64,000 nucleotides of DNA from Flavobacterium seoulense (GTDB lineage Bacteria; Bacteroidota; Bacteroidia; Flavobacteriales; Flavobacteriaceae). Within the stretch, counting starts at the first letter, position 1; each line of letters starts with the position of its first letter. The notes under the pieces were generated by a model. That model was not told where the DNA came from. It saw nothing but the letters and a program-made list of their open reading frames with translations, and searched no databases. Below, one piece after another: positions 9,576 to 17,609 of the stretch. The DNA lies in assembly GCF_000695795.1 (NCBI RefSeq), contig NZ_JNCA01000013.1, positions 88,820 to 152,819 of the forward strand, in the 5' to 3' direction. A program made the position numbers and the translations under genes.

Positions 9576-9834
9576 AAAAGATTTAGAGACTCGATTTAAT
9601 GAAGCTGTCGAAAAAGCTTCACAAATGACTCAGGCATCTTTACCACAAGATGTTCAACTACGTCTTTATGCTTTTTATAAGCAGGCAACTATTGGCACCA
9701 TGGAAATTAGACAAACTTCTAATTTTCACTTAAGAGATGCTTTTAAAACCAATGCCTGGATGCAAATTAGCCATATTTCTGCCGATGAAGCTAAAGAAAG
9801 TTATATTGAAATTATTAATTCTCTCGAAAAATAA
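9568..9834 (+). CDS. Acyl-CoA-binding protein
   Basis: An 88-residue protein starting at the ATG whose sequence overlaps the psd stop. It matches the four-helix acyl-CoA-binding protein family: LETRFNEAVEKASQM, then LRLYAFYKQATIGT, which holds the conserved YxxYKQAT-type motif. The usual KWDAW-type segment is replaced by FKTNAWMQISHIS. Such proteins bind long-chain acyl-CoA thioesters with high affinity and carry them to lipid enzymes. They are universal in eukaryotes but patchy in bacteria. Its place directly behind cdsA and psd supports a lipid role. A longer in-frame start 33 bases upstream lies inside psd and is less likely. Confidence 0.88.
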   Translation: MTKKDLETRFNEAVEKASQMTQASLPQDVQLRLYAFYKQATIGTMEIRQTSNFHLRDAFKTNAWMQISHISADEAKESYIEIINSLEK

Positions 9835-9844
9835 TAGCATCACA

Positions 9845-10624
9845 ATGAAAAGATTATTTTTTACAATTACAAACTTGCTGCTTTTCGTTTTTTTAACTTC
9901 ATGCAATAACAAAAAACTTACTGAAGTCGTAGAAGTTCCGCTTCCATCGGCTCAGGAAAAAATAACTATTGGTTTCCCTGACGATGTAAAAGCCGATCCG
10001 GGATCTTTTTTAGTAGAAAAATTACCTTATCCTTATGATGCCTTAGCACCGGCTATTTCTCCTTTAACTCTGGAAATGCATTATTCTAAGCATTATTTAA
10101 CTTATACTAATAACTTAAATAAAGCAATTGCCGGGACCGAATATGAAAATTTGTCTATTGAAGAAATATTAAAAAAATTAAATATTAACGACACCGAATT
10201 AAGAAACAATGCCGGTGGTTATTACAATCATTCCCTTTACTGGAAATCGATGGCTCCCAACGCCGGCGGAACTCCTACAGACACCATTGCGTCTGTAATT
10301 ACCAGAGATTTTGGTTCGTTTGAAGATTTTAAAACCGCTTTTAAAGCCGAAGCTAATAATCAATTTGGTTCTGCTTGGGTTTGGTTAATTGTTGACAGAG
10401 CAGGAAAACTTCAAATCACTAATTCACAAGATCAGGATAATCCATTAATGCGAAATGCAGCTGTTCCAGGAACTCCTATTTTAGCTTTAGATCTTTGGGA
10501 ACATTCTTATTATTTAGGATACCAATACCGAAGAGGTAATTATATTGATGCTTTTTTTAATGTAATCAATTGGGCAAAAGTCAATGAAAATTATGAAAAT
10601 ACGTTTATTAAGAAGCGTTATTAA
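9845..10624 (+). CDS. Superoxide dismutase (Fe/Mn family), predicted lipoprotein
   Basis: The SOD domain is complete. Metal ligands are visible in EMHYSKHYLTYTNNLN, GGYYNHSLYW and LDLWEHSYYLGYQ. The NNAGG segment and NSQDQDNPLM resemble the Mn-specific or cambialistic branch rather than strict Fe enzymes. Unusually, the protein starts with a lipoprotein signal, MKRLFFTITNLLLFVFLTSC, whose LTSC is a good lipobox, followed by about 45 extra residues before the SOD fold. It should therefore sit outside the cytoplasm on a membrane. Upstream in-frame Met codons exist (from 9737), but they lie inside the acyl-CoA-binding gene and would spoil the signal peptide. It is last in the cdsA-psd operon, 10 bases after its neighbour. 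Confidence 0.93.
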   Translation: MKRLFFTITNLLLFVFLTSCNNKKLTEVVEVPLPSAQEKITIGFPDDVKADPGSFLVEKLPYPYDALAPAISPLTLEMHYSKHYLTYTNNLNKAIAGTEYENLSIEEILKKLNINDTELRNNAGGYYNHSLYWKSMAPNAGGTPTDTIASVITRDFGSFEDFKTAFKAEANNQFGSAWVWLIVDRAGKLQITNSQDQDNPLMRNAAVPGTPILALDLWEHSYYLGYQYRRGNYIDAFFNVINWAKVNENYENTFIKKRY

Positions 10625-10645
10625 ACTCTTTATACAAACAATTAC

Positions 10646-10687
10646 AAAAGCTGATGCATTACTTTAAGTAGACATCAGCTTTTTTTA
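10646..10687 (+). terminator. Terminator after the superoxide dismutase gene
   Basis: The arms AAAAGCTGATG and CATCAGCTTTT pair perfectly around a 16-base loop and lead into a T run. It closes the LUD-cdsA-psd-ACBP-SOD run. Confidence 0.85.
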
Positions 10688-10772
10688 TGCAATCAAAAAT
10701 CATGATTACAAAAAGCGACTTTTCTAAATCATAAATAAATAGTAATATTTATTAGGATTGTTTCCTTTTTCA

Positions 10773-10780
10773 TAAATTTG
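10773..10780 (+). promoter_or_regulatory. -7 box TAAATTTG before the OstA-like gene
   Basis: An exact TAnnTTTG box lies 17 bases before the TTG start of the OstA-like gene, which would give a very short leader. No TTG at the standard spacing was found. Confidence 0.5.
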
Positions 10781-10796
10781 GCAAAAATATACACCC

Positions 10797-12431
10797 TTGA
10801 ATAAATTACTTATTTTCATCTGTTTTAGTCTGTTTTTAATTACTTCGATAAAAGTAAATGCACAAAAAACACCTAAAAAAATAATTATTGAACATTCTGA
10901 TTTCGCTGATGTAAATCAAGCTGAAATGCCCGATGCTTTTTTACTTACAGGAAACGTAGTAGTAAATCATGATGGTGTGGTACTTACCTGTAATAAAGCT
11001 TATTTCTTCCAAAAAGAAAACTACATTAAAGCTTTTGGAAACGTACAATTAGTTCAAGGAGATACACTCTATTTGAATAGTAAATATGCTGAATACAACG
11101 GAAATGTAAAAAAAGCATTTGCCACTGGTGATGCCGTAATGACTTCTCCGGATGCAACTCTTTCGACAGATACCATCAATTTTGACCGAAACGTTCAGGA
11201 AGTTTTTTATAATACTAAAGGAACTATAGTCAACAAAGAAAACACTTTAGTTAGTAAATCTGGAAGGTATTATGTTGCTCAAAAAAAATTCCAGTTTTTA
11301 ACCGAAGTTGTTGTTACTAATCCTAAATATGTCATGAAATCCAATCATTTGGATTATTACAGCAATTCGGGACATTCCTATCTTTTTGGACCATCAACAA
11401 TAACGAGTGCGGCCAATTTTATTTATACCGAAAAAGGATTTTATGATTCCAAGAAAAACCTGTCTCATTTTCTCAAACGATCCTATATAAAATACGACAA
11501 CCGACTCATAGAAGGCGACAGTTTGTATTATGATCGAAATAAAGAATTTGCTTCAGCAACACGAAATGTAAAAATTACGGATTCGATTAATCAGGGAATT
11601 GTAAAAGGTCATTATGCCGAAGTTTTCCAGAAAAAAGATTCGATGTATGTAACTAAAAGAGCCGTTGCTGTCAATTTTGTAGATAATGATTCTGTGTATA
11701 TTCATGGAAAAAAACTCATGGTAACAGGAAAAGAAGGTGATCGAATTATTCGCGCTTTTAATAATGTTCGCTTTTACAAAACCGACATGAGCGGAAAATG
11801 CGATTCTATTCATTCGAGTTCTAAAATTGCATTAACAAAACTAATTGGAAATCCTATTTTATGGAATGGCGAAAGCCAGATTACGGGCGATATTATGCAT
11901 CTTATAGGCGATAATAAAACTAAAAAACTGGATTCACTGAAAGTCCTCGGTAATACTTTTATTATTTCAAAAGATACCCTCGGAACAGGTTATAATCAAA
12001 TTAAAGGTTTAAATCTCTTTGGTAAATTCAAAGAAGGAAAACTCCACGATGTTGATATTGTAAAAAATGCCGAAGTAATTTATTACATGCGAAATGACGA
12101 TCATGAGCTCATTGGTATTAATAAAAACGTAAGCAGTAAAATCAATATTCTTTTTGACCAAAATACAATCGAAACCATTACTTTTTTTCAGCAGGTTGAC
12201 GGAGATATTTTCCCTGAAGACGAACTTGACGAACATGATCGAAAATTTAGAGGATTCAAATGGCGTGGCGATGAAAGAATTAAATCGAAAGACGATATTT
12301 TCCCTGAAGAAGAAAATATTTATCACGACAAGATGATTGAGGAAACTAAAAAAGACGATGCAAAAGAAAATGTCCCGATGAAAGTGAGAAAAGAAACACT
12401 TGATTACGATAAAAAGAAGAAGAAAAAATAG
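10797..12431 (+). CDS. OstA-like protein (LPS transport LptA/LptD N-terminal-like)
   Basis: A 544-residue exported protein whose first 150 residues match the OstA-like/LptA jellyroll: VNQAEMPDAFLLTGNVVVNH, then DGVVLTCNKAYFFQKENY and GNVQLVQGDTLYLNSKYAEY, with the characteristic repeated pattern of unwanted state, symbol and write-back strands. A signal peptide (LLIFICFSLFLITSIKVNAQ) needs the TTG codon as start; no ATG fits. By family, such proteins form the lipopolysaccharide bridge across the periplasm or its outer-membrane end. The C-terminus is highly charged, with a lysine-rich tail. No Lpt partner is adjacent. The repeated DDIFPEE/GDIFPEDE segments near the end are unexplained. Confidence 0.85.
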   Translation: MNKLLIFICFSLFLITSIKVNAQKTPKKIIIEHSDFADVNQAEMPDAFLLTGNVVVNHDGVVLTCNKAYFFQKENYIKAFGNVQLVQGDTLYLNSKYAEYNGNVKKAFATGDAVMTSPDATLSTDTINFDRNVQEVFYNTKGTIVNKENTLVSKSGRYYVAQKKFQFLTEVVVTNPKYVMKSNHLDYYSNSGHSYLFGPSTITSAANFIYTEKGFYDSKKNLSHFLKRSYIKYDNRLIEGDSLYYDRNKEFASATRNVKITDSINQGIVKGHYAEVFQKKDSMYVTKRAVAVNFVDNDSVYIHGKKLMVTGKEGDRIIRAFNNVRFYKTDMSGKCDSIHSSSKIALTKLIGNPILWNGESQITGDIMHLIGDNKTKKLDSLKVLGNTFIISKDTLGTGYNQIKGLNLFGKFKEGKLHDVDIVKNAEVIYYMRNDDHELIGINKNVSSKINILFDQNTIETITFFQQVDGDIFPEDELDEHDRKFRGFKWRGDERIKSKDDIFPEEENIYHDKMIEETKKDDAKENVPMKVRKETLDYDKKKKKK

Positions 12432-12436
12432 TAATC

Positions 12437-12519
12437 AGTGGTCAATTTTTAGTGGTCAGTCAACTTCAATAAAAAAACTTCGTAAACTTTGCGAAATGCT
12501 TTGCAGACTTTGCGGTAAA
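12437..12519. repeat. Intergenic direct-repeat words (AGTGGTCA and ACTTTGCG type)
   Basis: Between the OstA-like gene and the aminotransferase the word AGTGGTCA occurs twice (12437 and 12451). The stretch 12477-12519 is then built from near copies of ACTTTGCG and CTTTGCA spaced about ten bases apart. It codes for nothing evident and has no clear hairpin. Its style resembles the repeats at 31076-31164 and 32826-32862. Confidence 0.5.
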
Positions 12520-12528
12520 TAAAAAAAA

Positions 12529-13722
12529 GTGAACAACGATTTCATAAAATATCAGGCACAAACTTCTCCCTATCCTTTAGGTATGGAAGTTTCGCATGCG
12601 ATAGGTTCTTATATCTACGATACCAACAATAAAAAATACCTGGATTTTGTAGCAGGAGTTTCGGCTTGTACGCTAGGTCATCAGCATCCAAGAGTAAATC
12701 AGGCTATTAAAGACCAATTAGACAAATATTCGCACGTAATGGTTTATGGTGAATATTCACAAAGTCCGGCGGTAGAATATTGCAAGCTAATGGCCTCACT
12801 CCTTCCCGCTCCTTTAGATAAAACTTATTTGGTCAATTCAGGAACCGAAGCCATTGAAGGTTCGCTAAAACTAGCTAAAAGAGTAACCGGCAGAAGCCAA
12901 TTGATTTCCTGCCATAATGCGTATCACGGAAACACCATGGGTTCTATGAGCGTAATGGGATTTGAAGAACGCAAACAGGCTTTTAGACCATTGCTTCCGG
13001 ATGTAGAATTTATCACTTTCAATAACGAAGCCGATTTAGAAAAAATCACCACTAAAACAGCCGGAATTTTATTAGAAACTATTCAGGGTGGAGCAGGATT
13101 TATTCAGCCTCATAATGATTTTCTAAAAAAAGTACGTGCACGTTGTACTGAAGTTGGAGCGATAATGATTCTGGACGAAATCCAACCGGGTTTTGGACGA
13201 ACAGGAACTTTATTTGGTTTCCAGAATTATGATGTAGTTCCTGATATTGTTGCCATGGGAAAAGGTATGGGCGGCGGAATGCCTGTAGGTGCTTTTACAG
13301 CTTCATCCGCTATGATGGATTTATTGACTGAAAATCCAAAATTAGGACATATCACTACCTTTGGCGGACATCCTGTCATTGCGGCAGCTTGTTTGGCTAC
13401 TTTAAAAGAAATAACCGAAACCAACCTGATGAACGAAGCTTTAGAAAAAGAAAAGCTTTTCAGATCACTTTTGGTACATCCTTTGATACAGGATATTAGA
13501 GGAAAAGGATTGATGCTGGCCGCAATGACTGCAGATGCTGAAATCACGAATGAAGTTATTTTAAGATGTCAGGACAAAGGACTTATATTATTCTGGCTAC
13601 TCTTTGAAGGATGTGCCATCAGAATTACGCCTCCTTTAACCATTTCTAACGAAGAAATACGTGAAGGATGTGCCATAATACTAGAAGTAATGGACGAAGT
13701 AATGACTTTATCAAAAAAATAA
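12529..13722 (+). CDS. Class III aminotransferase (acetylornithine/4-aminobutyrate type)
   Basis: A PLP-dependent class III aminotransferase of 397 residues. Visible features are the N-terminal DTNNKKYLDFVAGVSACTLG, the SGTEAIEGSLKLAKRVTGR phosphate-binding region, CHNAYHGNTMGSMSVMG, the cofactor-binding Asp in MILDEIQPGFGRTG and the Schiff-base Lys in IVAMGKGMGGGMPVGAF. The start is a GTG; no upstream in-frame ATG is available. By similarity the substrate could be an omega-amino acid such as ornithine, acetylornithine or GABA; the sequence does not decide. The gene is not inside an arginine-biosynthesis cluster, which argues for a general or unassigned role. Confidence 0.9.
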   Translation: MNNDFIKYQAQTSPYPLGMEVSHAIGSYIYDTNNKKYLDFVAGVSACTLGHQHPRVNQAIKDQLDKYSHVMVYGEYSQSPAVEYCKLMASLLPAPLDKTYLVNSGTEAIEGSLKLAKRVTGRSQLISCHNAYHGNTMGSMSVMGFEERKQAFRPLLPDVEFITFNNEADLEKITTKTAGILLETIQGGAGFIQPHNDFLKKVRARCTEVGAIMILDEIQPGFGRTGTLFGFQNYDVVPDIVAMGKGMGGGMPVGAFTASSAMMDLLTENPKLGHITTFGGHPVIAAACLATLKEITETNLMNEALEKEKLFRSLLVHPLIQDIRGKGLMLAAMTADAEITNEVILRCQDKGLILFWLLFEGCAIRITPPLTISNEEIREGCAIILEVMDEVMTLSKK

Positions 13723-13848
13723 ATACAACACTACAATTAACCAAGCCCCTTTGTTAATTAAATTGTTCACAATAATTCATTTTTTTCTTCAAAAATAACA
13801 CTAAGGATGCCTAACTTTAAGGTAGGCCAAATTCTAAACACAGAAAGT

Positions 13849-15246
13849 ATGCAACTAAGCAACGAAGAAGAAGATTATAACTTATCTCTATCCAAATTTG
13901 AGTCTATGTTGAAAACCAACAAAGTACTCTTTTTTGACTCTGAAGAATTTGAAGAAATCATACTTCATTATCTTGATACAGGTAAGGCCGCTTTAGCGAA
14001 AAAAGCGCTTAAACTAGCACTAGAACAACATCCAAAGTCTACGGGCTTAAAACTGGTACAAGTTGAAATGCTGGTTTATGATGATAAACTGGATATAGCT
14101 GAGAAGTTACTTAACGAGCTATATGCCATTGAGCCCAATAATGAAGAAATTTATATTCAAAAGGCAAACATTTACTCTAAAAGAGACCAACATGAAAAAG
14201 CCGTTGAATTACTAAAAATTGCTTTACAATACACCGATGATTATGCCGATGTGTATAATTTAATAGGAATGGAATATCTTTTTATGGACAATCTCGAATT
14301 AGCCAAAGAAAGTTTTATTAAATGCTTAGAAGAAGATATCGAAGACCAGTCTGCCTTATACAATGTAGTATATTGCTATGAGTTTTTAGATCAAAATGAA
14401 CAAGCAATCATTTACTTAGATAACTATATCGAAAAAAATCCATATAGTGAAATCGCCTGGCACCAAAAAGGAAGATTACACTATGGCTTAAAAGATTATG
14501 AAAATGCCATTCGTGCTTTTGATTATGCCACGCTTATTGACGAAGAATTCTTAGGTGCTTTTATGGAAAAAGCTAAAGCCTTAGAGCGTTTAGGTAAATA
14601 TGATGAAGCCATTGAAAGTTACAGCAGAACCATCGAATTAGACGATGCCACTTCGTATGCTTTGCTTCGAATAGGAAAATGTCATGAAAAATTAGGTAAT
14701 AAAGTATTAGCGCTTAAATTTTACAACGAAACCGTACATGAAGATCCGCTTTTAGACAAAGGATGGATTGCTATTACTGATTTCTATTTGCGTGAGCAAA
14801 ACTTTCAAAAAGCCTTATTTTATGTAAATAAAGCGCTTGCAATAGATAATCAAAATCGTTTGTACTGGAAAAGATATGCCACGATTAATAAACAAATGAA
14901 CTTTTTTGAAGAAGCCGAATTTGGTTTTAGAAAAGCAGTAGAATTTGGAGATACTGAACTCGACACCTGGTTATTCTGGGTTGATATTTTACAGTTCCTT
15001 GGCGAATTTGAAAGTGCTATTCACACTTTATTGCAAGCAGCAGAATATTTCCCGGAAGCAAATGAAATCGAGTATCGTTTAGCAGGACTTTATTTTATGA
15101 TACAAGATACCAGAAAAGCTAAATTTCATCTAAGCAATGCGCTTCGATTAAATTTTGACAATTATATCTTAATCGAAGATTTATTTCCTGTAGTCTGGAC
15201 AAATAAAATGGTGCAAAATTATATCGAAAAACATAAAAAACAATAA
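13849..15246 (+). CDS. Tetratricopeptide repeat protein
   Basis: A cytosolic protein of about 465 residues built almost entirely of TPR-type helical pairs. Typical repeats are AEKLLNELYAIEPNNEEIYI, AVELLKIALQYTDDYADVYN, AIRAFDYATLIDEEFLGAFM, AIESYSRTIELDDATSYALL and ALFYVNKALAIDNQNRLYW. TPR proteins act as protein-binding scaffolds; no partner is evident. I chose the ATG at 13849, which opens the conserved-looking MQLSNEEEDYNLSLSKFE and has an AGAAAG just upstream. A second in-frame ATG at 13807 would add 14 residues. The stop overlaps the aroE start (TAATG), so the two genes are translationally coupled. Confidence 0.88.
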   Translation: MQLSNEEEDYNLSLSKFESMLKTNKVLFFDSEEFEEIILHYLDTGKAALAKKALKLALEQHPKSTGLKLVQVEMLVYDDKLDIAEKLLNELYAIEPNNEEIYIQKANIYSKRDQHEKAVELLKIALQYTDDYADVYNLIGMEYLFMDNLELAKESFIKCLEEDIEDQSALYNVVYCYEFLDQNEQAIIYLDNYIEKNPYSEIAWHQKGRLHYGLKDYENAIRAFDYATLIDEEFLGAFMEKAKALERLGKYDEAIESYSRTIELDDATSYALLRIGKCHEKLGNKVLALKFYNETVHEDPLLDKGWIAITDFYLREQNFQKALFYVNKALAIDNQNRLYWKRYATINKQMNFFEEAEFGFRKAVEFGDTELDTWLFWVDILQFLGEFESAIHTLLQAAEYFPEANEIEYRLAGLYFMIQDTRKAKFHLSNALRLNFDNYILIEDLFPVVWTNKMVQNYIEKHKKQ

Positions 15247-15995
15247 TGACACAAAATTCTAAAAAGCGCTTCGGGTTACTGGGGCGCAATATCAGTTATT
15301 CCTTTTCAAAAGGACACTTTACAACTAAATTCGAAAAAGAAAAATACCAAGGTTACACTTACGAAAATTTTGATATTCAGGAAATTAATGTATTTCCTGA
15401 AATTATTCAAAATACTGAGTATTTAAAAGGATTAAATGTTACTATTCCGTATAAGGAAGATGTGATTCCTTTTTTAGATAAATTATCAAAAAAGGCAAAA
15501 AAAATTGGTGCTGTAAACACTATTAAAATTACCAAAAAAGGAAAATTAAAAGGCTACAATACTGATTATTTCGGCTTTCTAAAATCATTAAAACCTTTAT
15601 TGAAATCACACCATAAAAAAGCCTTGATTTTAGGAACAGGCGGTGCTTCAAAAGGAGTTGCATTTGCTTTAGAAGAATTAGGTATCGAATATCAATTTGT
15701 TTCCCGAAATGCTTCCGAAAAAGCTATTGATTACAGTCAGTTAAATTCGGATGTTTTTAAGGAATACCAAATTATCATTAATTCGACGCCAATAGGAACA
15801 AGTCCAAATATAACCTCTTGTCCTGATATTCCTTATGAATTATTTACAGAACAGCATATTGCTTACGATTTAATTTACAATCCGGCAGAAACGCAGTTCT
15901 TAAAAAATGCAAAAGAACGAGGCGCACAAATAAAAAACGGTTTAGATATGCTTATTTTTCAGGCCGAAAAAGCTTGGGAAATTTGGAACAAATAA
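15246..15995 (+). CDS. aroE: Shikimate dehydrogenase
   Basis: NADPH-dependent reduction of 3-dehydroshikimate to shikimate in aromatic amino acid synthesis. The substrate-binding N-terminus is GRNISYSFSKGHF, the catalytic lysine is in NVTIPYKEDVIPF, and GAVNTIKI and YNTDYFGF supply the catalytic Asp. The dinucleotide-binding loop is GTGGASKGVAFAL, and NSTPIGTSPN and NGLDMLIFQAEKAWEIW follow near the end. The length of 249 residues is on the short side of normal. The gene is coupled to the upstream TPR gene by a TAATG overlap and is followed by a strong terminator. Confidence 0.96.
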   Translation: MTQNSKKRFGLLGRNISYSFSKGHFTTKFEKEKYQGYTYENFDIQEINVFPEIIQNTEYLKGLNVTIPYKEDVIPFLDKLSKKAKKIGAVNTIKITKKGKLKGYNTDYFGFLKSLKPLLKSHHKKALILGTGGASKGVAFALEELGIEYQFVSRNASEKAIDYSQLNSDVFKEYQIIINSTPIGTSPNITSCPDIPYELFTEQHIAYDLIYNPAETQFLKNAKERGAQIKNGLDMLIFQAEKAWEIWNK

Positions 15996-16013
15996 CAACT
16001 TTGTAATCAGCTT

Positions 16014-16052
16014 AAATCACGGATTCCTTCAAAAAGAATCCGTGATTTTTTT
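16014..16052 (+). terminator. Strong terminator after aroE
   Basis: The arms AAATCACGGATTC and GAATCCGTGATTT are perfectly complementary with a nine-base loop and are followed by a T run. It separates aroE from the esterase gene. Confidence 0.9.
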
Positions 16053-16071
16053 ATACTATAAAATTCTAAAA

Positions 16072-17532
16072 ATGAAAAAAATCAGGAAATATATCTTGCC
16101 CATAATAACACTATTTGCATTTATTCCAAATCTTTTTGCCGATGTAACACTGCCTAAAATTTTAGGACACAATATGGTTTTGCAGCAAAACAAACAAGTA
16201 GCAATATGGGGAACAGCTGCGCCAAAAGAAAAAATATCAGTTTCTTTTGCCGGACAAAATAAAACCACAATTGCTGATAATACAGGAAAATGGTCGATAA
16301 ACTTAAATCCGATGAAGGCTTCATTCTCTGCACGCGAAATGATCATCAAAGGAAAAAATACAATTGTATTAAAAAATATCTTAGTAGGCGAAGTTTGGTT
16401 ATGCTCTGGTCAGTCAAATATGGAATTTGCCTTACGTAAATACAGCAAATACGATTCTTTAGCAAAAGGAAAAAGACCTCCGGTAAATGATTTAAAAACG
16501 GCTAACAATCCTAATATTCGTATTTTTCTTGATCGTCGAAAATACATGTCGCCAAGTCCTGAACATCTGGGTTGGGATGAAGCTATCGGTAGATCTCTGG
16601 TTGATTTTTCTGCTGTAGGTTATTATTTTGCCAAAGATTTGTACACTAAACTGAATGTTCCTATTGGAATAATTTCAGCAGCAGTTCCAGGCAGCCGTAT
16701 AGAACCCTGGATTCAATCTGAAAAACTACAAATAGAGCCTAAATTAAAAAATGGAAAAATACTTGATAAGCTAAGCAATGATGACGGCGACGCAGGTAAA
16801 TTTTACGACACCATGATTCAGCCACTAATTCCATTTACGCTTAAAGGTTTTTTATGGTATCAGGGAGAGTCTAATTGCTTTTTGGGCGAAAACATTCGAT
16901 ATGCTTATAAATTAAAAACACTTATAGAAAGTTGGCGTAATGACTGGCAAGACAAGAAAATGCCTTTTTATTTGGTTCAAATTGCACCTTACAATTATTC
17001 GGCTTCCAAAGACAGACCATTGAGTTCCGAAACACTTCCTGAATTTTGGGAATCACAATCACTCGTACTAAAATTAAAAAATACGGCTTTAATTTCAATT
17101 ACTGATTTGGTCGAAAGCACAACCGAATTACATCCTGTAAACAAATGGGAAATTGGTAAACGTTTAAGCTTACTCGCAACAAATAAAACTTATAATCAAA
17201 CAAATGTCATTTATTCCGGACCAGTTTACCAAAATATGAAAATTGTAAACAATACCATTGAAGTTACATTTTCTAATACAGGAAGCGGACTTGCAAGCCG
17301 AGATGAAAAACCGCTTACTCATTTTACTATAGCTGGTACCGATGGGAAATTTGTACCTGCTAAAGCAGAAATAAAAGATAATAAAGTAATTATTTCTTCA
17401 ACAAAAGTACAACATCCTTATAATGTTCGTTTTGGATGGAATGAAGCAGCACAATCTAATTTCATCAATAACGAAGGACTTCCTGCTGTTCCCTTTAGAA
17501 CAGATAATCCGTGGAAAAAGCTTTTTAAATAA
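16072..17532 (+). CDS. Sialate O-acetylesterase (SGNH-type, exported)
   Basis: A 486-residue exported esterase. After a signal peptide ending near PNLFA it shows the family's N-terminal LPKILGHNMVLQQNKQVAIW and the nucleophile motif VWLCSGQSNMEFAL. The block WYQGESNC follows, with a late Asp-His pair in SITDLVESTTELHPVNKWEI. Enzymes of this family remove O-acetyl groups from sialic acids or plant and algal glycans. The ATG at 16072 starts the signal peptide; ten more residues upstream overlap the aroE terminator and are unlikely. No sialic acid catabolic genes are adjacent, so the real substrate may be another acetylated sugar. A hairpin follows. Confidence 0.9.
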   Translation: MKKIRKYILPIITLFAFIPNLFADVTLPKILGHNMVLQQNKQVAIWGTAAPKEKISVSFAGQNKTTIADNTGKWSINLNPMKASFSAREMIIKGKNTIVLKNILVGEVWLCSGQSNMEFALRKYSKYDSLAKGKRPPVNDLKTANNPNIRIFLDRRKYMSPSPEHLGWDEAIGRSLVDFSAVGYYFAKDLYTKLNVPIGIISAAVPGSRIEPWIQSEKLQIEPKLKNGKILDKLSNDDGDAGKFYDTMIQPLIPFTLKGFLWYQGESNCFLGENIRYAYKLKTLIESWRNDWQDKKMPFYLVQIAPYNYSASKDRPLSSETLPEFWESQSLVLKLKNTALISITDLVESTTELHPVNKWEIGKRLSLLATNKTYNQTNVIYSGPVYQNMKIVNNTIEVTFSNTGSGLASRDEKPLTHFTIAGTDGKFVPAKAEIKDNKVIISSTKVQHPYNVRFGWNEAAQSNFINNEGLPAVPFRTDNPWKKLFK

Positions 17533-17552
17533 AATAGCTCTTAAATTAAAAA

Positions 17553-17590
17553 ACCCCATTTTGATATTTAATATTGAAATGGGATTTTTT
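17553..17590. terminator. Bidirectional terminator between esterase and alcohol dehydrogenase
   Basis: An A-rich left flank, an imperfect stem of CCCATTTTGATATT with AATATTGAAATGGG (two G-T wobbles) and a T run sit between two convergent genes. It can serve both strands. Confidence 0.75.
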
Positions 17591-17609
17591 AAAATCTAGA
17601 AGCTCAAAA

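Noticed and set aside
9737..9844. Longer N-terminus for the superoxide dismutase
   Set aside because: It overlaps the acyl-CoA-binding gene and would bury the lipoprotein signal that starts at 9845.
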